Below the pieces are notes generated by a model, which was not told the origin of the DNA, did not search any database, and saw nothing but the letters and a program-made list of their open reading frames with translations. The position numbers were made by a program, and so were the translations under genes. This document shows, one piece after another, positions 49,280 to 60,450 of a DNA stretch of 64,000 bases. Source of the stretch: Eremophila alpestris peregrina (taxonomy: Eukaryota; Chordata; Aves; Passeriformes; Alaudidae); contig WMCF01000030.1 of the NCBI GenBank assembly GCA_009792885.1, positions 7,568,417 to 7,632,416 of the forward strand, written 5' to 3'. The stretch's first letter is position 1. Every line of letters starts with the position of its first letter.

Positions 49280-50818
49280 TGTTATAGTTTAGCAGAGGTT
49301 TGAAAAAGGAAAATAGTTCCTTGTTGAAAAAGGAAATAGTTACCTGCAAGGATCTTAGACTGACACCTAATTCAGCCAGTGAGAAAAGTGAGTTCATTTT
49401 TTTGAATGAGCACATTTATAAAAGCTGGGGATTTTGGGAACTCCACTCTCTCTTTCTGCTGCTTGCCTCAGGAGAGGTGGGGGGCAGCTCCAGCTCCCTC
49501 TGGCCGGGGGGAGCTGGGGGCCTGCTGGGCTCTGCTGGGCCCCGGCCTAGCTTGGGGCATCTGCTGAGCTCAGTGACTCTTGGGCAGAGAGGGAGGCAGA
49601 GGTGTGTGTGCTCCAACTCTGCTGACTGAGTTCCAGCCGCTGTTAGTGGGGAACTGCAGCTAATTCCCTCCTCCACTGCCTCCCACCTGGAGCGGCTCTG
49701 AGCCTGGGTTGAGCTTACCCTGAATGAGACTGGGGGGTTTAGGAGGCGAAAGCTGCATCCACCACCATGGGAGCCATCGCGACCTCAGCCGCCGTTCCTG
49801 CCTCTTCCCCTCACCCCCCTCTGCCATGTGGCCTCAGAACCTTTGGAGAGCTGCCGCCATCGCCCAGCCGAGAGCACGGGACCATCCCCGAGCTGCAGTC
49901 AACTCTGTCCTTGCTAAGGTGAAGCTTGCAGAACAGTGATCCTTCCTAAGGAATGAAGAAAAAGTCATGGTGAAGACATTTCTATTGAGGCTACATGAAG
50001 ATACTGTGAAAGAGGTGTTGTGACTTAAGGGATGGGGAGATGAGAAGATGTCCTTAGGCTGAAAATCTTTTGTGAATTGTGGTAACAAACTATGCTGGAA
50101 TATATCTTTAAACCATGGAGAATGTGAACTGGGGAAATAATTGTTCAGATTGGTAATTTTTGAGCAGAGGTACTTGAATTGGCCTAAGTAGATATAGATG
50201 AAGCAGTGACCCTGTAGGTCCCCTGAGGCATCTGAGTAAGATGCTTGATGTGATATAAGTCCTCTGTGCCAGTGCTTTGAGTAAAAGTGAGAGGTAGTTC
50301 TGCCCTAGACTGGGATGAAGAGTATCCTTTACACCTGAACTGTTAATTTTAAAAATAACACCCCAGAATGCACAGAGTCCATGACCCAAGTGCAGCTGAT
50401 GGGAAAGACTACACTTTATAGGAGAACCACAGAGACAGAATTTTGTTTCTGGACGGCCGTCTTCTGTGAGAGCCAAGAACCACGAGTGGACTGTGTCTGT
50501 CCTTGTGGAGAGTTACCATAACCAGAAGAAACTTCTCTCTCTAGAGAGATTGATGAGACACTATTTTATAAGAAGTATAGACCATGAGTTCTGAGTTCTT
50601 GCCTTTATAAATATCTGTAAGGGGGAAAAAAAGCTGGTGGGGAAGGGGAAAGTGTTTTTGGAAGTTTCATTGTGATTCTTTGTTTTTTGGGGGGTTTTTT
50701 CCCTCCTTGTTTCCTTTCAGTGTGTGTGAATAAACTATCTTTATATCTTTTAAGTCTGAGCCTGCTTTGCTTTTCTCTTAATCCTATCTCACAGCAGAAA
50801 AACCCTGAAACCACCACA
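49280..50818 (+). mobile_element. 5' LTR of an internally deleted provirus (LTR-C)
   Basis: A long LTR, about 1.54 kb, beginning TGTTATAGTTTAGCAGAGG and ending CCACCACA. A TATA box TATAAAA lies at 49417-49423 and AATAAA at 50729-50734, so the R region would be about 1.3 kb, unusually long. The middle (49450-49900) is GC-rich. A 24-base unit opening GAAAAAGGAAA is duplicated in tandem at 49302 and 49326; the 3' LTR stub has only one. Its identity as an LTR rests on the primer binding site five bases after its end and on the repeat of its first 110 bases at 51102. Short open frames inside are not genes. Confidence 0.8.
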
Positions 50819-50823
50819 TTAAC

Positions 50824-50841
50824 TGGTACGTTGGCCGGGAA
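50824..50841 (+). other. Retroviral primer binding site, tRNA-Gly type
   Basis: TGGTACGTTGGCCGGGAA matches the reverse complement of the 3' end of tRNA-Gly (GCC) with about two mismatches, by my recall of that tRNA. It lies five bases (TTAAC) after the LTR end, where reverse-transcription priming would occur. Confidence 0.75.
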
Positions 50842-51090
50842 AGCACAATTAGTAAACATTAAACTTAAAACTAACTCATTTAATGGTGGAGAATGCAGGC
50901 AATGCTTAATAAAACTGTGAGATAAGATTAATTAAGAAAGGCCAAAAAACAAAGCAAGTATTAGCTAATAAGTTTAGTAAAATTGTAGTAAATATCTAGG
51001 GGTGGAGTACTTCTGTTGTTTTAAGTAAATAAGAATTGTATGTTTAATGTAATATTTATAATAATCTTAATATGTGTCATTCTCAAAATC
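50842..51090 (+). other. Provirus internal remnant, no gag, pol or env
   Basis: Only about 250 bases separate the primer binding site from the polypurine tract. The sequence is AT-rich, has no long frame and no retroviral protein motif. The coding genes are wholly deleted or were never present in this non-autonomous form. Confidence 0.7.
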
Positions 51091-51101
51091 GAGGGGTGGA
51101 T
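51091..51101 (+). other. Polypurine tract
   Basis: GAGGGGTGGAT immediately precedes the TG start of the 3' LTR, the expected place for plus-strand priming. Confidence 0.75.
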
Positions 51102-51190
51102 TGTTATGGTTTGGCATAGCTTTTAGTTAAAAAAGGAAATAATTATCTGCAAGGACCTTAGATTGACACCTAATTCAGCCAGTGAGAAAG
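51102..51190 (+). mobile_element. 3' LTR stub of the LTR-C provirus
   Basis: It begins TGTTATGGTTTGGCATAGC and matches the start of the 5' LTR: 'ctgcaaggaccttagattga' and 'cacctaattcagccagtgag'. It stops after about 90 bases at a GAAA repeat. The remaining 1.4 kb is missing. Confidence 0.8.
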
Positions 51191-51209
51191 AAAGAAAGAA
51201 AGAAAGAAA
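51185..51209. repeat. (GAAA)n microsatellite at a junction of LTR pieces
   Basis: GAAA units join the LTR-C stub to a TTGCTTCCAGG segment and an AT-rich tract that leads to LTR-B copy 3. Confidence 0.9.
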
Positions 51210-51295
51210 CTTGCTTCCAGGTGGGGGTGGTATTACATTAATTTAGATATATTTATTTTTTCATACATTTATATTAATTTATTTTTTAAAATTAC

Positions 51296-51603
51296 TTTCT
51301 TTCCACCGGATTCCAGAGGATTTCCAGTGGACAATGCACTGCCCTGGTGTGCTGAGTCTCGGGTTTTATCCAGGTGGGAATGCTTGGCTCCTCCTGCTGG
51401 GTGGATCCCAATGGGATGATTTAAATGGCCCATTAACAGCAGCTGTCCTCCTGCAGATAAGATGGGTGGTGCCCACCTGCCTGCTCCTCCTGAAGTTAGA
51501 AGAGGTAAGCAGCACAGATTTATTCATGAATTCACTGTTCACTTTCACAGCAGCTACTGCAAGGAGAAGGAAATTGAGCAGAAAGGAGGTGAGGAGGTGA
51601 CCA
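51296..51603 (-). mobile_element. LTR-B promoter half, copy 3
   Basis: Collinear with copies 1 and 2: 'cagaggatttccagtggaca', 'gagtctcgggttttatccag' (TTTTATC at 51364-51370), 'cttggctcctcctgctgggt', 'tttaaatggcccattaac', 'ctcctgaagttagaagaggt' and 'cactttcacagcagct'. Its outer end GAGGAGGTGACCA resembles the end of copy 1 (GAGGTGTTCCA), so both probably preserve the true LTR terminus. The inner half is absent. Confidence 0.75.
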
Positions 51604-54600
51604 CCTTGTAGTTCTTTGTGTCTTTTAAACATTGTTACCTTTACTGACTTGTGTACATTTCTTTTCTCGTAAAAAGCATCGTGATGTGACAAAACACATT
51701 GTTCAAAGAGCATAACTCAGTATTTTAAAAGATTAACTGGATTTTTTTAAGCTAAAAAAGCACTGACTATCCTCCCATACAGGGAAGGACCTGCTCTGAT
51801 TTAGTAAGGAAAGCTAACCTTGTTCTCCCAAAATAATTAAAGCATATCTGGAAATTCCTAAGAATCTCTTGATCTAAGAAAATGAAATGTTTTGCTCAAT
51901 TCAAATTTCAGTTGCTCCATTTCAAATGTAAAAAGCAACTGAAGTCAATAAATGTCTTTGGAAAAGGAAGGAAATAATTCAGCATAACTACGTTGGAAAA
52001 AATCAGATTCCACTTGATTATTGAGAGAAGGGCTTAATGTTTACATTTATCAACTTTAAATGAAAAGATGGTAAAATAATGAAAGAATTTTACTGCACCA
52101 CAGGGGGTATTTATAAAATTTGTATACCTTTTTTTTGTTTGTTTAAATCCATGCTATCATTTTGGGATTGCTTTGTCAGACTCTGTGTGTGCATACAAAT
52201 AACAGAGAAAAGAAATTTGAAGTGCTAGAATTGGCAAGCTTAATTTAGGTTTTTTTAAAACAATCAGTGCTGGTGGTGATGGTAGTTGTTCTCTTTCTAT
52301 GTACTCTTTCTAACATGGCTCATTTTTTTGTGATTAAAAATTTAAAAAGACACTTCAGGCATCCTGTGAGGATTTTCTGCAAATCCCTGTATTTGTGTCA
52401 ATGGGCCCATATGCAATTTTAGCTCAAAAAATGCCTTTGTAAATCTGCGTTCTGGTACCTAGGATGTTAATAAAAGACGAGGTCATGGCCAAAATTTGCC
52501 TCTTCTATCCCTGCTGCTGAAATGGGAGATGTTTGGCCTTTAGTTGATGTTGGCTCATCCTGTGTGATCATGAAACACGATAGTAACACATGGGGTTTTT
52601 ATTGTAATTCCTTTGCGAGGGACATTCTTGGTTTTTTCCCTTCTCTCTAGCTTGCTGTTTATCAGCTCTGCCCAAAGGAAAATGCCACTCATTCTGTAAT
52701 GATAATTTGTTCACTAACCCATGAGTGGATGCATCTAGATTTGCCCATTCATGTCTATCTCAGCTATTCAGTGAAACCCTGGAAGCAATTATGGTAAATC
52801 CAGCCCCTCTATCCATGTGTTTCTTTGGCTTTATTCATGGGGCAATCTTTTTTGTCTGTATTTCAAAGGTTTTCATTGCATCTTTTCCTCCTCTTGTAGC
52901 CCAAATCTGCCAGTTCTCAGCCAAACCAGCCATGAGTGTTCAGGATCGTGCTCTTAACTTTTGAAGGATGTGGAGATCTGAAAAAGTGATTTTAGTCAGC
53001 TGCTTATTTTGTCTAAAGGTTCTTTGGGCTCCACAAAGGATTTTTATGGCATGTATTTCAGACTGAGAGGGTTAAAAGGGGACTTGTGTATTTGCAGTAT
53101 AGAGCTGAGAAATCGATACCTTAGGAAGGCTGAAGACAAGGCTGGGAATTCAAAGGGGATAAGGAGATACTTTGATAAACACTTTTGTCTGCTTCTCATC
53201 TGAGGTTATGTCAGACATCTTGTACTTAATTATGCATCTCGCTTTGGTTTTGGAGTCTGAGCTAAAAAGGATATTTTGTGTTTTAGAATGAATTCCTCTA
53301 ATTTTTTTATTTTGTTCATTGCACAATGGTGGGGGGTTTTTTTCTCAGTTATCAGGGTTCTGCTGCACTACCATAACCTGTTATAGTTTTCAATCTGCAC
53401 TTCAAAATATGTACTTCATAATAACAGCTGCCAGTCTGAAGGCTGCTTCTTCAGCTGAAAACAACTCAGTATGGCCTTTTCATTACAGTAGAGAAATGGG
53501 AAAATACACAAAAGAAAGATCTCTTCACATTCACTGTTGAACATGTTGCAAATATACTCTTTATCAAGTAATTACAGATTTGCTCCCCAAACTGTTAAGA
53601 AACACTCCTGGACCTGGGAAAGCAAGGAATTAAGTCAAGAATGGTCACAATTATGGAGAGGGACTCATGGGAGTTAATGCAAGGAAGAGGACTCAGGATA
53701 ATCAAATAAGTTGGTTTGGTGCAAAACACCACCTTGAAGCAGTTAGTGTGCAATGGGGATAGCAGTAGCCTTTGTTGTTTGCCCACAGCATCTTTGGAGC
53801 AGCTTTTCCTTTGCTGCTAGGTTGAAAATGTCTTTTGGCCAGAAGGTTTCACAGATTGAAATCAAACAATACCATATTTCAATGCTCAGAAAATTCTATC
53901 TTCAGGCAATGACTCAGGTATAAGAGGGATAGAGATTCTCAGAGAATCCTGAGCAACTCTGGTGAAATCTCAAGATACTCAATAAACTGATGAAGAAGCC
54001 CATATCCAAGTGTGCAGAACAGGACAGACATAGCTAAATAGAGCAAAGAAAGTAAGGAAATTCAAGAAAAATACCCAAGTCCCAATAGAGTCAGAGTATT
54101 GTTATAGAGCTGGGGAGACAAGCTAAATGCAGAATGGAACTATGTTAGTAAGAGTATACACAGGACACTTGGTAATTGCCAGAAAAATATCCAAATCCAC
54201 CCAACTTCAACCTCCCCAAGAAGGAAACATACCTGGTTCCTGCATCAGTTTTATTAGATAAGTTCAGAGGTCACTGTCTGCAAAGCCCTGGGTAAAAAAT
54301 GTAATCTCTTGCTTTCCAGATATCTGGAAATTCATGTAATAGAGGGAAGGTGTGTCTGTAACACAAGGCCCACAACATAACACATTTATTACGTGTTTCA
54401 AGGATATATCTGGATACATCCTGAGATACTGGGGGGAGCATAGGTCAGTCATTCAGCAGGATAGTGCTTGAGACTAATTCCTGCCAAAGACAATACAGCT
54501 AGCTAATATCCAGATCACTGCTGCCAGTGGAATAACATATTGCTGCAGTTGAACAGGAATGTGTTGCTTCAGAACATGAGAAGTTATGTGCAGAAAGTCC

Positions 54601-56094
54601 ATCTGGTACACTTGAGGGAGAGAAAGAAATCTTTCAAACACAATGTGACCATAGGCCACAAGAGAGAGGTTTTTGAGAGCTGCTGCTACTTGTCCCCAAA
54701 TGGCTTCAGCATATGCTTTGCAACTCCATTGCTAGCAAATCATTGTGTGTCAGAAAAATGAGTCTGGAATTCACAACACTGACTTTTTACTCAGAGTTGC
54801 CTTAGAGCATGGAAATACAACATCTGAATGAGAGCTGGATAGACAGAGAGCAGAGAAAGACAGAGGAAGTGTAAACCAGAGCCATTATATGTGTCTGCAA
54901 GCTTCCATTTGGACTCTCAAAACTGTGCTGCTGCATCATCAGCAAGTCAGCAAACAAATCAAATTCTACACTGTGTTGTTTATTCGTAGCATTTCTATTC
55001 TGCTTGGAAAATGTTGATACTTATTTTTATAGGAATGGGGGACTTTTCTGCCACTTCTGAATGATAATGCAGGACAATAGCACACTTCAGCACACCAAGA
55101 AAAATGTTAAAAATTCTATCCTGTCTTTTCACATGGTCTGCTATTATCAAGTCAATGATAGTTTTTCTGACTGTGATGAGAAATTTCAATATGGGATACT
55201 CAAGGCACTGGTAAAGGAATTGTCTTTGTGACAAAAACATAAAATGGAATGAAGCAATTTATGCTGTTTCATGCAGGGTGGTTACTTATTGGCTTATTTT
55301 CCCTTACTTTCTCTTCATGGATATTTATTCCTACTTATATTTTAACCTAGCATTTTTGAACATTAAACAGGATAGGGATTATACTGAAATAATGATCCTC
55401 ATTCTATCCTTTCCTCCCTCCTCTACAGATCTGACTTACAGAGACTGCACTTGCAAATTAATTTTAAGCTGGAGCAAAGAATTCTTGAAACCTTAACTCA
55501 AGAACAGAATTCTTTGTTTCTGGCTGAGACATGATGATTCAGGAAATTTTCATGTGCTGTGCCTGTTGAATGTTGCCCTTGCAAGTAAATACACTCCTAA
55601 GTTTAGAACATCTGTCCCCTCAGGAAGTTATTATCAACACTAGGGAATATTTAATCCCAAAGATGCATGTCTAGTGCATGACTGAAGAAAGAATACAAAA
55701 ACTTGCTCAGTAGATTGCTCTCTTTTCTGGCAGTGAATCAGGTATCTACCTACTGAGAACATTGGGAACATCTATCAAATAGACAAATGCATGTAATCTG
55801 ACTGAAAGTCACTTCTGCACTATCAGTATAAATGATTTATATTCAGTATTCCTTACAGCTGAAGAACAGGCTGATATTGCATGCAAGTTTCTTCAAAATC
55901 CTTTCAGCAGGATGAAATTATGTCAAGACTTACCACAGGGCACTTCATACTAAACAGAACATAAATGTGCTCTGTAATATGCTTCATCACCAGCATTTTC
56001 AGAGGACACTGCATCTGTGTAGCCTCCAGAGAACAGGGCTCTCTGTTACAGGTAAAGGAGTTGGGTTGATGAGCCCAGCAGGTAACCTCAATGC
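51604..56094. other. Unique AT-rich DNA, no gene seen
   Basis: About 4.5 kb without recognised repeats. Open frames are at most 81 codons and carry no domain. Confidence 0.5.
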
Positions 56095-56285
56095 TGAGCC
56101 ATTCTTGGCCTTGAGCCCCAGCAGGCTGTGGAATCTCCTTCCTGTGAGGTATCCAAAGATAAGCTACACAGACAAATTGCCATCTGCCCTAGTACAATTC
56201 CGTCAGAGGCTGGAGCAGAACAACCCCTAGAGGTCCTCTTCCCTCCCCATTTCTAGAAGTAATTTTGCAATACAGAATCCTGTTC
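56095..56285 (+). mobile_element. Old CR1 LINE remnant
   Basis: 'caggctgtggaatctccttc', then 'agaggtcctcttccctccc' and 'cagaatcctg' follow the order of a CR1 3' end in plus sense, but with many changes. The 87-codon ORF ending in it is a by-product. Confidence 0.5.
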
Positions 56286-59200
56286 CTCTCTGTATGCTGA
56301 GGAAGAGAAAGGGCACCAGAACATCTGTAGAAACTAAAGGGCAATGTTATCCCAGAAGAAAAATCTTCTGGCTCACTTTAAATACATCTAGGATGAAAGT
56401 TCAAACAGTGTTTTCAAGCATGAAAATTGTGAGATTCTGTTATTGGTTTTCAGTGGAAGTAAATGAAGGCAAAACAGTAACTACTGTTAAGATCGAGCTT
56501 AAGAAGTTTGTGAAGCTTATCTCATATGGTGTCTTTGATGTAAAAGATTGCATTTGGTGATCTTTCATATAGATAGTATATGTACTGCTGGGGAATTCAT
56601 GTCTGTGTGTTCTAGTGTGTGTGTGCTGTGGGGAGAGCGTTTAGAAATTTGTAATTGCTTAATAACCTTTAGTAAGACCCCATGATCATGATTCATCTGT
56701 TCAATTCCAGATATTGATCCTGGACATACAGTTTTGTATTTGCTGGTTAATTACATGATATTAATAATTCATAAAAATCTTTGATATTTATTTGATGAAA
56801 ATTTTGTAAGTTGAGCAGTTTTCTCTTGAAACAGTAGTCACCTGTCAATTTTCTTTACATAAAGTTGCCAAAATTATATCTCCAAGATCTGATTTTAATC
56901 AAAAGACTTATTGCTTCTGACTGACTTTAGATCAGATTCAAAATCATGACAAGTGAAGGAAAATATATTAAGAGTGAACATATGTCAAGGGAAGCAAATC
57001 TTATTTGAAAGAAAGACTGCATAGAGTAAAAGCCCCAGGATTCAGCATCAAAATAATACAATGATGCAGCTTTTATATTCATGTTGGTTCATGTTTGTTC
57101 ACAACATAAGGTACAGCTAACTATTAGGTGTTTTCTCAATATCACTTGCATTTTGCCTTCAGATTTTCATAAAAAATCTTGGAAACTGATGAATGAAAGC
57201 AAAGACACAATTTAAAAAATTGAAAACATTATATCATGGATCTTTATTTTCTTTTTAAAATATGTATTATATAGATATATATTTCTGACTTTTCTTTGCT
57301 TTTTTTTAAATAAGTCAATCCTCTGATATGCAACATCCAAATTAGAAAGCAATTGCTATTTTAGATAATGATTTTACAACACTGTGATGCTTTTACATTT
57401 TTTGGCACAACTAACAGTTCTGAAGTTTTCACATGCTTTGTACACTTCAGCTGAGGTGAAAGGAGTGGCTCATTGTCAGTTTTCTGGTTTTCACATGTTT
57501 ACTGAACTATGAATTCGCCTGGTTTTGCTGTAGTCAGTCACTCACTTTCCAGAATTTGTCCAATACCACTTCTTAGGAAATTTGTCTTGCTTTTATGTGG
57601 TGGGGGAAGAGCATTCAGCCACATTCACTGCACTCTGCCAAAAGTCTGAGAAGAAACAATGGTGCTTTTCATTCCCAGAGACTACGCCTATACTAGCAGG
57701 GATAGAGGCGCTTCTGAATTCCTGGCGCTGAGCTGGAATATCCCCCAATTACCTCCTGTTTCCATATGGGGCACAACCTGGGCATGCACCAACCTTCCCT
57801 CTTCATGTCCGGTTTTAGGCTGAAAAGAAATGTGGCTCCTGCAGCCAAAGGGAAATCAAACAAGTCGTGGTCTGTGGGATCAGGTTCCCAGACTACTTAG
57901 GGAAGGACGCAGGCAAAAGGACGGTACTCACGGCTTTTTTTCCTCTTTAGAAATCTGAGTGCCTAAACCCACATATTCCCTGTGAATTCAATACTAAATG
58001 CCAGCTCTTTCATTTCTGAGGCTAAAATGAACACTTTGAAGTAAAACACACAAATGCTTTTACCTGTGAGGTATTAATTACTGCTCTAAGGACACGGTCG
58101 TGTGGTCTAAAGAAACCAAGTCGTTGAAATGTGGCAAGTGACTGCTTCTCAACTGAGCCTTTGTATCAGACAACATGTGTGCATTTAGCTTTTCTTCTCA
58201 ACTGTGAACTGAGACACATTTATCAGAGCTACAAAATCCAATGAGATATAGCACTTACAGCCACTGGGAAAATAAGTGTGCACTGCAAATCACCCCACAC
58301 CTTTTACATTGAAATGTTGAGATTTAATAATATTACAAGAATTGGACCAGCCATAGGTCTTCTCCAGGGTGGCCTTCTCCAGTTCTCTTTCCCTTTTGTC
58401 TAACAGAGAGCTGGAAACCAACTATTTCAAATGTAAGCCCTTAAAAACCATATCCCAATCCTTTAATTTGCTCTTGGATGACTGCCATAATTACATTGTT
58501 CCTATTCAGCAAGCATGGATCCCCCATATTTATTAACAGAGTGCTTAGCTGTATGGTGACATACAGCTCTCTCAGAACATTTCAGCCTACTACTTATACC
58601 TGCCTTTGCACATAGCATTAGAGCAAATAATCACACTGTTTCCAAAGCAGCATAACAAAATAAAAAGTTCCAGCACTATAAATTGCTTACAAACTTTTCC
58701 TGCTTGTGAGAGTAACCCTTTGGTGACCTTCTCTTTTCTGCTTATGACCCTTTTCTGCTTCTCTCTTTTTCTTTTGATGCACATTCTTTTGGAAGATGCC
58801 TGGTTAGTTAGGAGTCCTGTGGAACTCGACCTGCAGTTCCCTGATGGCCACTGAATTCATCTTTCCCCTCTGGGTAAACTAACTAAAACTTTTATTCCAA
58901 TGCTTGAAGAGTTTTGTTTTGGCGATTTTTTGTTTGTTGGTTTATGGGGTTTTTTTCTTTTTTTTTTTTTTTATTTTTATTTGACAGGAAAAGTTGAGTT
59001 TTAACAAAAAGCCTCAGAGGTACTGACAGGAGCTTGATTCAGCAGCTTCCAGCAATTTCCTTTCTTGATATGATGTAGATCTAAAAAAAGGAATTGTCCT
59101 TTATTCTCACAGGTAACATGTTATTGATAATCATTTTTTATAAAGGTGTCTTTTAAGTATTTGTCTGTTTTTTCAGTCAAAAATGAATGATGCTTTTTTT

Positions 59201-60074
59201 TTTCTGATGATTAATCTTTAATATTATTTAACTATCTCTTTCAAGGGTCCTAGAAAGGTATGGTTTATCCATGTGTTCTGGACGTTTGTGGTATCAAGTC
59301 TAAGAAGCTTTATCTGTCTGATTTTGGTGAACTGTAAACAGGTCTTATAGCTCCTGTGACGCTGGAGTCACTCTCTTGGAGATATTCTTTTATTCTCTTT
59401 GTTACAAAAGCCCTGGAGTTACAAATGAGGGTAAAAAGAGTAAGCTTAAACAATTACAACACAAGAATTACTGTTATTCTGCCTAAGCACATTTTTCAAT
59501 CAACTGCTTTAAAGAAATTTTGACACTGATATTTTTATTGCTTGAAAGTCAGCATTTATATTTTTAAGTGCTGGGGACAGTTCCAGAATCTGTGATAAAA
59601 TTTAGAATTAGGAAAAATTCTTTGCATGCAGTCCATTACTTAATCTGTTTTCCCTTGTGTCTTGTGATAACTGCAACCTAAGTGTGCTTTCCACAAATCA
59701 CACTTTACAGCTTAGGTTTGGCCTGGGATGAGAGTTTAATAAATGGTATGGTGGAACAGAAAACCCCTGAGGTGAGGGAGGTGTGAAACAAGATTTCAGG
59801 CTTGTCAAGGGATTTTTTTCCTCTTTTCAGGTCTTGTCTGAGTGGTCATTTTTCTCACTTCTTACAATATAGCACAGCTGGACAGCATGTCCTTCTAGCA
59901 GATGGCTTTGGAAATGGCACATTCTGTGATTTGTCTGTATAGGACTCTTTGCTTTCTTTTCCAAAACTTTTCATAATAGAAAGCCAATGTGTGATTCAGT
60001 CATCCATTTTCTATCCAAGGTTTTGACAGCCTCATATTTTTTTTTTCCTGATTTAATTTTCTGATCTTTATTTG
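56286..60074. other. Unique AT-rich DNA, no gene seen
   Basis: Nothing recognised, except a CpG-dotted patch at 57660-57935 and a T-rich tract near 58948-58975. Confidence 0.5.
57660..57935. other. Locally CpG-enriched patch
   Basis: At least seven CpG sites fall within about 275 bases (in contexts such as CTACGCC, AGGCGCT, TGGCGCTG, GTCCGG, AGTCGTG, GGACGCAGG, ACTCACGG), against a background where CpG is very rare. There is no long frame and no repeat match. Confidence 0.4.
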
Positions 60075-60450
60075 CTGAGAAGCTGCTGATGTCACTTGGT
60101 CTGTTCAGCTGGGAGGAGACTGAGGGGAGACCTCATTGAGGTCTTCAGCATCCTCAAATGAAGGGGCAGGTACCAATCTCATCACTCTGGTGACCAGTGA
60201 CAGGACTTAAGGAAATGGCCTGAAGCCGAGTTGGGGAGGTTTAGGTTTGATATAAAGAAAAGGTTTTTCACACAGCATGTGGCTGAGCACTGGAACAGGC
60301 TGCCCAGGGAACTGCTCACAGAACCAAGCCTGACAGAGTTCAAGAAGTGTTTATACAATGCTCTCAGGTACATGGTGTGATTCTTGTCCTGTGCAAGAGT
60401 ATGTTCTTGTCATCTGCAGGGCCAGAAATCCTGATGGGTCCCTTTCAATT
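60075..60450 (+). mobile_element. CR1 LINE fragment, 3' end
   Basis: Plus-sense CR1: 'gtcacttggtctgttcagct', 'gggaggagactgaggggaga', 'gtgaccagtgacaggactta', 'gagcactggaacaggctgcc', 'cagggaactgctcacagaac' and 'gcctgacagagttcaagaag', ending 'gatgggtccctttcaatt'. A small insertion splits the usual 'gtgcagggccag' block (60390-60425). Same subfamily as 19585 and 42015; 5' truncated. Confidence 0.92.

Noticed and set aside
50108..50476. 122-codon minus-strand ORF
   Set aside because: Antisense to the long LTR-C, with no recognisable domain.
57925..57937. Minus-strand GTGAGT splice-donor-like site in the CpG patch
   Set aside because: The would-be exon side is a poly(A)-rich run (window TTTTTTT), and no frame or acceptor supports an exon.
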